This document shows positions 9,271-18,404 of a stretch of DNA of 64,000 bases, in pieces; position 1 is the stretch's first letter; every line of letters starts with the position of its first letter. The position numbers and the translations under genes were made by a program. Source of the stretch: Melioribacteraceae bacterium (GTDB taxonomy: Bacteria > Bacteroidota > Ignavibacteria > Ignavibacteriales > Melioribacteraceae). The notes under the pieces are model-generated. The model did no database searches and had not been told where the DNA came from. It saw only the letters and a program-made list of their open reading frames with translations. Location of the stretch: the NCBI GenBank assembly GCA_035362835.1, contig DAOSDY010000001.1, positions 186,001-250,000 of the forward strand, given 5' to 3'.

Positions 9271-10437
9271 TTACTTTATTTTTTGATGCCACGAAGAAAA
9301 TTTATCAATTACGAGCTGGGGGGCATATGTGTACCAGGCATAACCGGTTCTCCTTTCCCTTTCCACCTCAGCCATGGAATAGACTTTAATTCCGTCGCGG
9401 TTACAGAAGAGAGATTGGTGAGTTTCAAGTTCATTAAAGCGGGGCCAGATCGGGGGAGCTTCTTGATCATTTATAACAATTCTATCAACGCTCGTAGAGT
9501 GATATTTATAATCAGCTGGTTGTGCGTTAACTGTTTCGACTCTTATACCATAAATCCGGCTCTTTTCAAACCAGTTGACAGCAGATTTTACCGCGTTAAT
9601 AATTTTCTGGTCGGGATTCTCGATGCTCATAAGGAATTCAACTATCTCCGCACTTTCCATATTACAGATTGCATCCAGTTCATAAGTTCTGGCTCCGCGC
9701 GGTTCAAATGTGATATTATCATGCTGCTGACACCAGACGGACAGTTCCCTGCCCTCATTAATTTGACAATTGATAATACAATCAATTCCCTTCCTGTAAG
9801 AATTAATCACTCTTTGTTTAATTTCCAAACTAAGAAACTTATAAACCGGATTATCTTCTACGATATTTTTCAGGAATTTCATTATACCGATCATTGCGCC
9901 GTCGTTAAAAGTAATGTACTTCTGATATCCGGTTGTATCCGGGAAACACTGAGGCCAGCCACCATTAGAATATTGAGAAGCTAGGATAAACTCCAATCCT
10001 TTTAAAAATCCATTTTTATATTTTTCCTTACCAGTAACATGAAAAACTTTTGCAAGGTATTCTGTTTGATTATAAGTGGCTCCGTTATCGAAGGTAGTAT
10101 TTAGACCGGATTTATGTCTTTTCAAAATATCTTTCTGCTGGTCGGTAAGGATAATAGTCATATCATAGTTTTTCGGCCAGCCGCCGTTCTCTTTCTGGAA
10201 CAGAAGCATATTATCGGCAATTTTTTCAATTTGATCCCTGCTATAACGGGGCTGATCTATTACCGGGCTTATAATTTTCTCCGAATCGTTTATATCATAC
10301 CAGTGATGCTCGCTATCATAAAAGCCGGACATTTCAAAGAAATCATAATCCGAGTTAATCTGTTGAGTGCATGAGGCAATAACTGTCAGTAAAAAAAGAA
10401 AGGATATTTTAAACAATACCAGTTTCAATTTATTCAA
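9271..10437 (-). CDS. Pectate lyase, polysaccharide lyase family 10 (lipoprotein)
   Basis: Cleaves polygalacturonate by beta-elimination, giving unsaturated oligogalacturonides. The 388-aa protein begins with a lipoprotein signal (TVIASC lipobox, C23), so it is probably membrane-anchored. Family PL10 hallmarks are visible: NGGWPKN near 85, DNGATYNQTEYL near 117, NGGWPQ, FNDGAM and the catalytic-arginine region PRGARTYELDA. The only start that includes the signal is TTG at 10437, overlapping the cupin stop; no ATG occurs before the mature domain, which is unusual. It is the last gene of the operon, after kduI, kduD and the cupin. Confidence 0.88.
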   Translation of the reverse strand: MNKLKLVLFKISFLFLLTVIASCTQQINSDYDFFEMSGFYDSEHHWYDINDSEKIISPVIDQPRYSRDQIEKIADNMLLFQKENGGWPKNYDMTIILTDQQKDILKRHKSGLNTTFDNGATYNQTEYLAKVFHVTGKEKYKNGFLKGLEFILASQYSNGGWPQCFPDTTGYQKYITFNDGAMIGIMKFLKNIVEDNPVYKFLSLEIKQRVINSYRKGIDCIINCQINEGRELSVWCQQHDNITFEPRGARTYELDAICNMESAEIVEFLMSIENPDQKIINAVKSAVNWFEKSRIYGIRVETVNAQPADYKYHSTSVDRIVINDQEAPPIWPRFNELETHQSLFCNRDGIKVYSMAEVERERRTGYAWYTYAPQLVIDKFSSWHQKIK

Positions 10438-10870
10438 CGGGATATTTTTTTATTACAAGGTATTTTAATTCCGTATCGCCTATATTTTTAATTCCATGTT
10501 CAACATCCGGCGGGCAGTAGAGACTCGTCATTGGCCCTACATTTTTTGTCTGACCGGCGAGGAAAAACTCAGCCTCACCTTCCAGTATAAAAAAGAATTC
10601 GTCTTCAGGATGCGAGTGCGGAGGATGAGTTGCCGAACGCGGAGCTACAACACTCAGTTTTAGTGTTCTTCCGTCTATGAAATCTTTACCGGCAAACCAG
10701 TACTGATATCCGACTTTTGTAGGAACCGTTTTTTCTTTATCCAAAGTGTTAACGCAATTATCAATTGTAAATTCCTTTTTAGACGGGGATTTTCCGGTCT
10801 GTGAGTTAACACTGAAAACGAATCCTGAAACAAGCAGTAGTATTACTATTTGACGCAGTATGTTTTTCAC
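10430..10870 (-). CDS. Exported cupin-domain protein, possibly KdgF-like
   Basis: Small cupin (146 aa) with an N-terminal hydrophobic signal ending near VNSQ. The metal-site pattern HSHPEDEFFFILEGE gives two His and a Glu, and PDVEHG the third His (H85, H87, E91, H125 from the chosen start). I chose GTG at 10870 because GTGA forms a 4-base overlap with the kduD stop and leaves a normal signal peptide; an ATG at 10882 is also possible. KdgF, a cupin, linearises 4,5-unsaturated uronate before KduI. This gene lies directly after kduI and kduD, so an exported KdgF-like role is plausible but unproven. Confidence 0.75.
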   Translation of the reverse strand: MKNILRQIVILLLVSGFVFSVNSQTGKSPSKKEFTIDNCVNTLDKEKTVPTKVGYQYWFAGKDFIDGRTLKLSVVAPRSATHPPHSHPEDEFFFILEGEAEFFLAGQTKNVGPMTSLYCPPDVEHGIKNIGDTELKYLVIKKYPVE

Positions 10871-11628
10871 CGGCCCATCCATCCGCCATCGACGGTAATT
10901 ACAGTTCCATTAAGATAGTTTGAAGCATCCGAGCAGAGAAAGACAACGGTACCCATAAGGTCTTCAGGAGTTCCCCATCGTCCGGCCGGAATCCGGTCGA
11001 GAATTGCTTTATTTCTTACCGGATCCTCACGTAACGGTTTTGTATTATCTGTTGCAATATAACCGGGTGCAATTGCATTTACTGTTACACCTTTAGAAGC
11101 CCACTCGTTTGCGAACGCCATGGTAAGCTGTTTAACTCCGCCTTTGGAAGCGGCGTAACCGGGGACAAGAATTCCACCCTGGAATGAAAGTAAAGAAGCA
11201 ATGAAGACAACTTTACCGTAACCGCGTTCAACCATATCCTTACCAAACTCCCTGGTAAGAACAAATTGAGAAGTTAAATTTATTTCAATCACTTTATCCC
11301 AGTAATCATCCGGATGTTCTGCTATCGGTTTACGAAGGATAGTGCCGGCATTGTTAACAAGAATATCGACTTTCTTAAAATCCGATTTAACATTTTTAAT
11401 AAATTTATAAAGGTCTTCCCGATCCGCAAAGTCAGATACGTACGATTTGAACTTCCTTCCGGTTCCTGCAATAAGTTTCTCGGTTTCTGAGAAGTCGCTC
11501 TCATAAGAAACAGTAACTATATCGGCACCGGCCTGAGCAAGTGCAAGAGCATAGCTCTGTCCTATACCTCTGTTTCCTCCTGTAACAAGCGCAGTTCTGC
11601 CATCGAGTTTAAATTTGTTCAGTACCAT
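10867..11628 (-). CDS. kduD: 2-dehydro-3-deoxy-D-gluconate 5-dehydrogenase (KduD), SDR family
   Basis: Cytoplasmic NAD(P)H-dependent reductase turning 2,5-diketo-3-deoxygluconate (DKII) into KDG. The 253-aa SDR has TGGNRGIG (16-23), NNAG (92-95) and catalytic S145, Y158 and K162, and ends VDGGWMGR. LDGRTALVTGGNRGIGQSYA is the usual KduD opening. It lies 12 bp after kduI, whose product it uses, and its stop overlaps the cupin gene. Start ATG at 11628. Confidence 0.94.
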   Translation of the reverse strand: MVLNKFKLDGRTALVTGGNRGIGQSYALALAQAGADIVTVSYESDFSETEKLIAGTGRKFKSYVSDFADREDLYKFIKNVKSDFKKVDILVNNAGTILRKPIAEHPDDYWDKVIEINLTSQFVLTREFGKDMVERGYGKVVFIASLLSFQGGILVPGYAASKGGVKQLTMAFANEWASKGVTVNAIAPGYIATDNTKPLREDPVRNKAILDRIPAGRWGTPEDLMGTVVFLCSDASNYLNGTVITVDGGWMGR

Positions 11629-11640
11629 TTCATCTCCGCC

Positions 11641-12474
11641 TTATTTTAATTGATCCATCGGAATCCAGTCCATATCATCGAATACCTGGTTTTCGCCGCC
11701 CATAGCCCAAATGAAAGAATAGTTTTGAGATCCGCAACCGGCATGCATGGACCAGCTTGTTGAAAGAACCGCCTGCTCATTTCTGATAATGATGTGTCTG
11801 GTTTCCGCAGGCTCACCTAATAAATGAACAACAAGAGAATCCGGCTTCATATTGAAATACATATAGACTTCCGACCTTCTCTGATGCGTATGAGCCGGCA
11901 TTGTATTCCAAACGTTTCCTTCATCCAATTCAGTAAGTCCCATTACCAGCTGACAGGTAGGCATTGTTCCAGGATGAATATACTGGTAGATAGTCCTTTT
12001 ATTAGCAGTTACCTGATCCCCGAGTTTTCTTGGAGTCGATTCGCTGAACTTGATATGTTTTGAAGGATAATCCTTATGAGCCGGATAACTAACAAAATAA
12101 AATTTTGCCGGTTTCGATGGGGACGCGCTTTCAAATTCAATATTTTTTGAACCTCTTCCGATATAGAGTCCGTCTCTGTTATCCATCCTGTATTTTTTGC
12201 CGTCAATTGCAATTGAGCCGGGACCGCCGATGTTAATGACACCAATTTCCCGCCTCTCCGCAAAATAATCCGCTGCCATTTCTTTTTTAGTGGCAGTTAA
12301 TTTCAATTTTTTACCGGATGGGACAGCGCTGCCAGTGATTGAGCGGTCGACATCTGAATAGATCATCGGAATTTTATTTTTTTCGAAAAGATTTTCTATA
12401 TGAAACGATTTTCTCAATTCGTCCGTACTGAATTTACTGAATCCAATTTTGTCCGGTGAATATCTTACTTCCAT
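11641..12474 (-). CDS. kduI: 5-dehydro-4-deoxy-D-glucuronate isomerase (KduI)
   Basis: Zinc cupin isomerase converting 5-keto-4-deoxyuronate (DKI, from unsaturated galacturonate) to DKII. Length 277 aa matches the family. Zinc ligands are present as H195, H197, E202 (PAHTHQRRSEVYMYF) and H244 (SWSMHAGCG). It stands between tkt and kduD in the operon. Start ATG at 12474. Confidence 0.96.
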   Translation of the reverse strand: MEVRYSPDKIGFSKFSTDELRKSFHIENLFEKNKIPMIYSDVDRSITGSAVPSGKKLKLTATKKEMAADYFAERREIGVINIGGPGSIAIDGKKYRMDNRDGLYIGRGSKNIEFESASPSKPAKFYFVSYPAHKDYPSKHIKFSESTPRKLGDQVTANKRTIYQYIHPGTMPTCQLVMGLTELDEGNVWNTMPAHTHQRRSEVYMYFNMKPDSLVVHLLGEPAETRHIIIRNEQAVLSTSWSMHAGCGSQNYSFIWAMGGENQVFDDMDWIPMDQLK

Positions 12475-12489
12475 TCTAACCTCTATTTA

Positions 12490-14472
12490 TTAAAACCATT
12501 TTTTAATTTTTTCGGCGACGTGAGAAGCGGTAAATCCGAATTTTTCCGCCAGAGTTTTATAAGGACCTGAAGCGCCGTAACTTTCCATTCCAATTGTAAG
12601 AAGTCTTTGTCTGAATGTATCGCCCCATCCAGTCATTGTAGCTGCTTCAATTACAACAACAGGAACATCCGGCGGGAACAATTTTTCTTTATACTGTACA
12701 TTTTGTTTATTAAATACTTCACGCGAAGGAATTGAAACAATTCTGACAGAAAGATCTGAGAGAAGTTTCTTTGCTTCCGAGGCAACCGGTACTTCCGAAC
12801 CGCTTGCGGCAATAATAAGGTCGGGCTTTCCTGATTTTTCTTTCGAGACAATATAAGCTCCCATTAAAATCTGATCTGGATTGAAATCCGGGTCTCTATC
12901 GAAAGCTTCAATTTTCTGACGTGAAAGTATTAACGAAACCGGTCCGTCCTTATGCTTCAGTGCGTATGACCATGCAACAGCTGTTTCGATTCCATCAGCA
13001 GGTCTGAATACAGTTGAATTAGGAATCGATCTTAATGCTGCAAGTTGTTCAACCGGCTGGTGAGTAGGGCCATCCTCGCCGACAAAGATGCTGTCATGTG
13101 TAAAGACATAGATTACCGGAATTTTCATAATTGCAGCGAGACGGATAGTGGGGCGCATATAATCGCTGAAAACAAAGAATGTAGCACCAAACGGCCTGAA
13201 TCCGCCGTATAAAGCTATTCCGTTGAGGATAGCGCCCATTCCATGTTCACGGATTCCGAAATGGAAGTTGCGTCCTTCAAACTTTCTCGGAGCCACTGCA
13301 TCGTATTTTGTCATTAATGTATTTGTTGACGGGGCCAGATCGGCAGAACCGCCAATAAAATTCGGTACGAGTTCAGCAATTTTTTGAATTACCCTGCTTG
13401 ACAAAGACCGTGAAGCATTGGGTTCTTTTGGAACCGCAGCAATCAATTCGTCCTGAAGATTCGGCGGCAAATAATTGTTCAGATATTTTTCAAAGAGGTC
13501 AGCTTTTCCTGAATCGGATTTTTTCCAATCTTCATAATTTTTCTGCCAGTCCGAATAGATTTCTTTCAGCTGCTTCCTGCGTGAATTAAACAATTCGGAA
13601 ACGGCATCGGGGACATAAAATTCCTTATCAAGAGGCCAGTTAAGATTTTTCTTAGTCGCAACAAGCTCATCATTTCCAAGAGGAGCCCCGTGGACATCAT
13701 GGGTGTCGACTTTATTGGGGCTTCCGAAACCAATCTTCGATTTAGTAATAATTAGTGACGGCCGGTTCTTTTCTTTTTGAGCGGAAAGGATTGCATTTCT
13801 AATTTGATCATGGTCGTATGCATCCGATCTAAGAACCTGCCAGCCGTAACTTTCAAAGCGTTTGCCAACATCCTCGCTGAACGTAAGATCAGTATGTCCT
13901 TCGATTGTAATTCCGTTATCATCATAGAAATAAATAATGTTTCCTAGTTTCAGGTGTCCGGCTATTGATGCTGCTTCGGAGCTTACACCTTCCATCAAAT
14001 CACCATCCCCGCAAATAGCATATATATAATTATCCCCAAAGAGATTTTCGCCGAAGCGGGCTGAGAACATTTTAGATGCAATTGCCATTCCTATACCATT
14101 TCCGAAGCCCTGTCCGAGAGGTCCGGTTGTTGTTTCAACTCCGGGAAGATGACCGTATTCAGGATGGCCTGCTGTCCTGCTTCCCCACTGACGGAAAGAT
14201 TTCAAATCCTCAATAGTACAGTCGTAACCGCTGAGATGAAGGAGTGAATAGATAAGCATTGAACCGTGACCAGCAGATAAAACGAAACGGTCCCGGTTAA
14301 TCCATTTCGGATCATCGGGATTATGCTTTAAAAATTCAGTCCAGAGCACCACAGCAACATCGGCCATACCCATAGGCATTCCCGGGTGCCCGCTGTTGGC
14401 TTTTTGAACACCTTCAGCAGCTAAAATTCTGATTGTATTTGCGGCAAGATTAAGCAGTTCACTGTTTGGCAT
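12490..14472 (-). CDS. tkt: Transketolase
   Basis: Thiamine-diphosphate enzyme (660 aa) of the pentose phosphate pathway. It shows KANSGHPGMPMGMADV near the start, GHGSMLIYSLLHLSGY, the ThDP/Mg motif GDGDLMEGVSSEAAS, and the pyrimidine-domain segments FHFGIREHGMGAILNG and HDSIFVGEDGPTHQPVEQ. Length and motifs are complete. It lies directly after gnd, so the pair makes a 6-phosphogluconate to ribulose-5-phosphate to sugar-phosphate branch inside the uronate operon. Start ATG at 14472. Confidence 0.97.
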   Translation of the reverse strand: MPNSELLNLAANTIRILAAEGVQKANSGHPGMPMGMADVAVVLWTEFLKHNPDDPKWINRDRFVLSAGHGSMLIYSLLHLSGYDCTIEDLKSFRQWGSRTAGHPEYGHLPGVETTTGPLGQGFGNGIGMAIASKMFSARFGENLFGDNYIYAICGDGDLMEGVSSEAASIAGHLKLGNIIYFYDDNGITIEGHTDLTFSEDVGKRFESYGWQVLRSDAYDHDQIRNAILSAQKEKNRPSLIITKSKIGFGSPNKVDTHDVHGAPLGNDELVATKKNLNWPLDKEFYVPDAVSELFNSRRKQLKEIYSDWQKNYEDWKKSDSGKADLFEKYLNNYLPPNLQDELIAAVPKEPNASRSLSSRVIQKIAELVPNFIGGSADLAPSTNTLMTKYDAVAPRKFEGRNFHFGIREHGMGAILNGIALYGGFRPFGATFFVFSDYMRPTIRLAAIMKIPVIYVFTHDSIFVGEDGPTHQPVEQLAALRSIPNSTVFRPADGIETAVAWSYALKHKDGPVSLILSRQKIEAFDRDPDFNPDQILMGAYIVSKEKSGKPDLIIAASGSEVPVASEAKKLLSDLSVRIVSIPSREVFNKQNVQYKEKLFPPDVPVVVIEAATMTGWGDTFRQRLLTIGMESYGASGPYKTLAEKFGFTASHVAEKIKKWF

Positions 14473-14500
14473 TATTCGTCCGTAAAATTGTTATCCAAAA

Positions 14501-15964
14501 TTAAACATTATAAGTTGAGGATGCAGTAGTACCGCCTCTTCCGGTCCAGTTAGTATGGAAAAATTCACCGCGCGGTTTATCAATCCTTTCATAGGTATGC
14601 GCACCGAAATAGTCGCGCTGTGCTTGTAAAAGGTTAGCAGGTAATCTTCCATTTCTGAACCCATCAAAATAGTTTAAGGCAGTTGAAAATGCCGGGATCC
14701 AGATTCCGTTTGTAACAGCAGCAGCAACAACTCTCCTCCAGGATTTCTGTGACGATTCAATCTTCTCTTTAAAGAATGGATCGAGGAGAAGATTAGTTAG
14801 TTCCGGGTTCTTATCGAAAGCTTCTTTTATCTTTCCGAGGAAAACGGAACGGATAATACATCCACCTCTCCACATCAAGGCGATACCTCCATTATTCAGA
14901 TTCCAGCCGAATTCTTTTGCAGCATATCTCATCAAAACATAACCCTGTGCATATGAGACAATTTTTGACGCGTAGAGAGCTTTCTTAAGATCCTCAATAA
15001 ATTCCTTTTTATTTCCGTCAAATTTCGGAACCGGGCCGCTCAAAACTTTAGAAGCTTCAACCCTCTCATCTTTCATAGAAGAAAGAGTTCTTCCGTATAC
15101 GGCTTCGCCGATCAAAGTAAGAGGGGCGCCGACATCAAGAGAAGCCAAAACCGTCCATTTACCGGTTCCCTTCTGTCCTGCCGTATCGAGAATTTTTTCA
15201 ACCAGCGGCGACCCGTCTTCATCTTTAAATGCGAGGATATCACGTGTAATCTCAATAAGGTAGCTGTCCAGTTCACCTGAATTCCATTCTTTAAAGACAT
15301 TATACATTTCATCATGAGTCAATCCGAGAAGGTCTTTCATAATCTGATAAGCTTCGCAGATCAGCTGCATATCCCCGTATTCAATTCCGTTATGAACCAT
15401 TTTAACGAAGTGACCGGCTCCGTTTTCGCCTACCCAATCGCAGCAGGGTGAACCGTCTTCAACTTTTGCAGAGATAGATTGAAAGATCGGTTTAACGAAT
15501 GGCCAGGCCGCAGCAGATCCGCCAGGCATAATAGATGGGCCTTTAAGAGCGCCTTCTTCGCCGCCGGATACTCCTGTGCCGATATAAAGGAAACCTTTGT
15601 CCTCTACATATTTAGTTCTTCTAACAGTATCCGGAAAGTGCGAATTACCTCCGTCAATTATAATATCACCTTTATCGAGATGCGGAAGTAGGAGTTCGAT
15701 AAAATCATCAACGGGTTTGCCGGCTTTGACCATAAGCATAATTTTTCTGGGGGATTTTAGCGATGCGACTAATTCTTCAATTGAACCTGTTCCAATGATC
15801 TTTTTACCTTTGCCTCTTCCATTAACAAAATTATTTACTTTATCGACTGTCCTGTTATAAACTGCAACAGTAAATCCGTGATTTTCCATATTGAGTACAA
15901 GATTCTCACCCATTACGGCAAGGCCAACTAAGCCGATGTCAGCTTTTGATTCTGCATTCTGCAT
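14501..15964 (-). CDS. gnd: 6-phosphogluconate dehydrogenase, decarboxylating
   Basis: Oxidises 6-phosphogluconate to ribulose-5-phosphate and CO2. The 487-aa length is the long (E. coli-like) form. NADP fold GLAVMGENLVLN lies near residue 12; GVSGGEEGALKGPSIMPGG and KMVHNGIEYGDMQLI carry substrate and catalytic residues; GQKGTGKWT follows. A 6-phosphogluconate enzyme in a pectin operon makes sense only if gluconate or 6-phosphogluconate is made from uronates; the LarA-like gene next to it may supply this step. No zwf or gluconokinase was recognised in the window. Confidence 0.96.
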   Translation of the reverse strand: MQNAESKADIGLVGLAVMGENLVLNMENHGFTVAVYNRTVDKVNNFVNGRGKGKKIIGTGSIEELVASLKSPRKIMLMVKAGKPVDDFIELLLPHLDKGDIIIDGGNSHFPDTVRRTKYVEDKGFLYIGTGVSGGEEGALKGPSIMPGGSAAAWPFVKPIFQSISAKVEDGSPCCDWVGENGAGHFVKMVHNGIEYGDMQLICEAYQIMKDLLGLTHDEMYNVFKEWNSGELDSYLIEITRDILAFKDEDGSPLVEKILDTAGQKGTGKWTVLASLDVGAPLTLIGEAVYGRTLSSMKDERVEASKVLSGPVPKFDGNKKEFIEDLKKALYASKIVSYAQGYVLMRYAAKEFGWNLNNGGIALMWRGGCIIRSVFLGKIKEAFDKNPELTNLLLDPFFKEKIESSQKSWRRVVAAAVTNGIWIPAFSTALNYFDGFRNGRLPANLLQAQRDYFGAHTYERIDKPRGEFFHTNWTGRGGTTASSTYNV

Positions 15965-15983
15965 TTACATACTCCTAATTTAT

Positions 15984-17258
15984 TCAGTTATTAAATCGAT
16001 CCTTGTAAGCCCACAGGCCGAGAGCAGGATTAGAGATATAGAATATCTCCTCGCCTCCTGGCAAAATATTAAAACCGTCTTTTAATTTTTTGGGGTCATA
16101 TTGCTTAAGCATAGTATTCAATTCAGCATAATTAAAATTGACGCTTTCGATTTCCTCCTTAGTTAAATTTCCGGGGCAATAAGTAATCGAGAAGCGGTTT
16201 TCCGATGAACCGTGAATAAGATGAGCCGCTGCACTAAGATTATTTTTCAGTTCATCATTATCTTCAACAAACTTAAGAATTTCGGGTGTAGTCCTGTATC
16301 CGTATTTCCTTATCAATCGGTCAATCTCTTTATCTTCGCCGAATTCTTTAAGACCCGGAGCTAAAACAATCAACTCTCCATTATCCTCAATTGCCATTCT
16401 GGTCCGGTAGATACTTTTATTCCCGAGCCAGGTACTTTTAAATTCATGCGGATCGAGATAGACTACAACTTTGTTGAGCGGTTTTTCCAGCATAACGAAA
16501 TTAACTTTAAGAGAAAGTTCGGATGCCAACTTGAAACATTCGTAATCGTCTCCTATAAACAATCCTTTAATAACAAGCTCACCTTTTTCATTTTTATCAA
16601 CCACAGTAAGTATATAGATAACCGGGAGATGCTTGGCAAAGTTATCCGAAGCATAATTCAGAACTTGTCTAACCGGATTATCAGCTCTGCCCATAATTCT
16701 TTCCATCCCGTAAACAGCGCCGAGGAAATGACTTTTGTTAATACCCTCGCGTCCTCCGGTTCCGACAAAAATATTTTTATTATAATTTGCCATTCCGATT
16801 ACTTCGTGAGGGACAACCTGTCCCACCGAAATTATAAGGTCGTGACCACCTTCCACAAGAAGTTTATTAACCTGGGCCGGCCAGGAATAATTCAACATTC
16901 CTTCCGAAACTTCATTTACAAAACCTGCGGGTACTTCACCAAGTGTATGAAGATCCTCTCGCCAGTTATGGTATCTAAATAATGGGAGGGGAAGATCCTC
17001 GTACATTGTAAGGATTTCCTGATCGGTCATCTTAGCATGCGTACCGAGAGCCGGGAGGATATCTGTAAGCGATTCCTTATAGTAATCATAAATATGGCGT
17101 GTAATAATTCCGGCCTGCGAGTGAAAGCGCGTAAAATCAGGTGGAACGGCAAGCACTCTTTGTCTTATTCCAAGTTTCGAAAGAGAAGAATAAACCGCTT
17201 CCCGAATTTCAGATTCCGATAAAGAAAATTTTTCGTGACCTTTTGCAAATAGTAACAT
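15984..17258 (-). CDS. LarA-family nickel-pincer racemase/epimerase, possibly mannonate/gluconate 2-epimerase
   Basis: Member of the lactate racemase (LarA, DUF2088) superfamily, 424 aa. The pattern of key residues is kept: GTHAKMTD (H74), VVPHEVIGMANYNKN (H151 and pincer-cofactor lysine K161) and INKSHFLGA (H177), matching the three histidines and one lysine of LarA. LarA relatives racemise or epimerise 2-hydroxyacids, and D-gluconate 2-epimerases are known in this superfamily. It lies between kdgK and gnd in a hexuronate operon that has no uxuA, so D-mannonate to D-gluconate conversion is a natural guess. The cofactor genes larB, larC and larE are not in the window. Confidence 0.8.
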   Translation of the reverse strand: MLLFAKGHEKFSLSESEIREAVYSSLSKLGIRQRVLAVPPDFTRFHSQAGIITRHIYDYYKESLTDILPALGTHAKMTDQEILTMYEDLPLPLFRYHNWREDLHTLGEVPAGFVNEVSEGMLNYSWPAQVNKLLVEGGHDLIISVGQVVPHEVIGMANYNKNIFVGTGGREGINKSHFLGAVYGMERIMGRADNPVRQVLNYASDNFAKHLPVIYILTVVDKNEKGELVIKGLFIGDDYECFKLASELSLKVNFVMLEKPLNKVVVYLDPHEFKSTWLGNKSIYRTRMAIEDNGELIVLAPGLKEFGEDKEIDRLIRKYGYRTTPEILKFVEDNDELKNNLSAAAHLIHGSSENRFSITYCPGNLTKEEIESVNFNYAELNTMLKQYDPKKLKDGFNILPGGEEIFYISNPALGLWAYKDRFNN

Positions 17259-17272
17259 AAAGATTTTCTAAT

Positions 17273-18361
17273 TTATCTTTGAATTCTTGCCGAGCCGCCT
17301 TTAGCAAATGCTTTAACTTCTTCGACAGTTGCCATAGTAGTATCACCGGGATATGTTGTAAGCAATGCACCGTGTGCCCAACCGAGTTTAACAGACTCCT
17401 CGGGCGATTCATTGTTAAGCAGACCGTAAATAAATCCCGCTGCGAAACCATCGCCGCCTCCTACACGATCATAAACATCGAGTTCCGCTGTCGGTGCGGT
17501 ATAAGTTTTTCCGTTAACCCATGCAACCGCGCTCCAACTATGACGGTTGGTAGAGTGAACTTCTCGCAAAGTTGTTGCTACTATTTTAACCTGAGGATAT
17601 TTCTTCACCACACTATCGATCATTCCGAAGAAAGTGGACGGGTCAAGTTTCGATTTAGCTGCAACTTCCGGTCCCGGTATTCCAAGTCCTTTCTGAAGGT
17701 CCTCTTCGTTTCCGACAAGCACATCGACATGCTGCACGATCTGATCAATTACTTCAGCGGCTTTATGATCACCGCCCCAGATATTCCAGAGTTTAGCGCG
17801 GAAGTTGAGGTCGAAGCTTGTAACGGCTCCGGCTTCTTTAGCAGCCTTCATCCCTTCAATAATAACCTGTCCTGTAGTTTCCGATAATGAAGAAAATATT
17901 CCGCCGCTATGAAACCACTTAACGCCGCCGGAAAAAATCTCTTTCCAGTTAAAGTCGCCCGGTTTAAGAAGGGCTGCAGCTTCATTAGACCTATTATAAA
18001 ACACAACGGGTGCACGTACGCCAAGACCCCTATCGCTGAAAACAGTAGCCATATTAGGACCATTAACGCCGTTATGCTTGAATTTTTTATAGAAAGGTTT
18101 TACGCCCATTGCTTTAACACGTTCGGCAATCAGATCGCCGATTGGATATTCGACCATAGCAGTAGCAATTCCGGTATTGAGTTTAAAGCAATCAGCCAGA
18201 TTAGCAGCAACGTTAAACTCTCCGCCGCTTACATGTATTTTACATTCGGTTGCTTTTCTAAACGGAACAATTCCAGTATCGAGGCGATGAACAAGAGCCC
18301 CTAAGGAGATAAAATCCATTGATGCATTGTTGTTGATTTTTAATCGATCGATCGATGACAT
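17273..18361 (-). CDS. kdgK: 2-keto-3-deoxygluconate kinase, PfkB family
   Basis: Phosphorylates KDG to KDPG in the cytoplasm. The 362-aa PfkB/ribokinase-type protein has SGGEFNVAANLA near 45, the anion-hole/catalytic motif DRVGGGDGFAAGF with base D304, and a C-terminal LGWAHGALLTTYPGD. Eda (KDPG aldolase), a fructuronate reductase and kduID lie in the same operon, which supports KDG as substrate. Activity on gluconate cannot be excluded and would matter for the gnd branch. Start ATG at 18361. Confidence 0.88.
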   Translation of the reverse strand: MSSIDRLKINNNASMDFISLGALVHRLDTGIVPFRKATECKIHVSGGEFNVAANLADCFKLNTGIATAMVEYPIGDLIAERVKAMGVKPFYKKFKHNGVNGPNMATVFSDRGLGVRAPVVFYNRSNEAAALLKPGDFNWKEIFSGGVKWFHSGGIFSSLSETTGQVIIEGMKAAKEAGAVTSFDLNFRAKLWNIWGGDHKAAEVIDQIVQHVDVLVGNEEDLQKGLGIPGPEVAAKSKLDPSTFFGMIDSVVKKYPQVKIVATTLREVHSTNRHSWSAVAWVNGKTYTAPTAELDVYDRVGGGDGFAAGFIYGLLNNESPEESVKLGWAHGALLTTYPGDTTMATVEEVKAFAKGGSARIQR

Positions 18362-18404
18362 AATAAATTCCTCTTTTAAATTATAATTTTAAAACGGTTA
18401 GGAT

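Noticed and set aside
9283..9984. Long plus-strand ORF (233 aa) opposite the PL10 gene
   Set aside because: It is fully antisense to a well-supported pectate lyase and has no recognisable motif; the same holds for the other antisense ORFs, such as 16446-16982 and 46103-46588.
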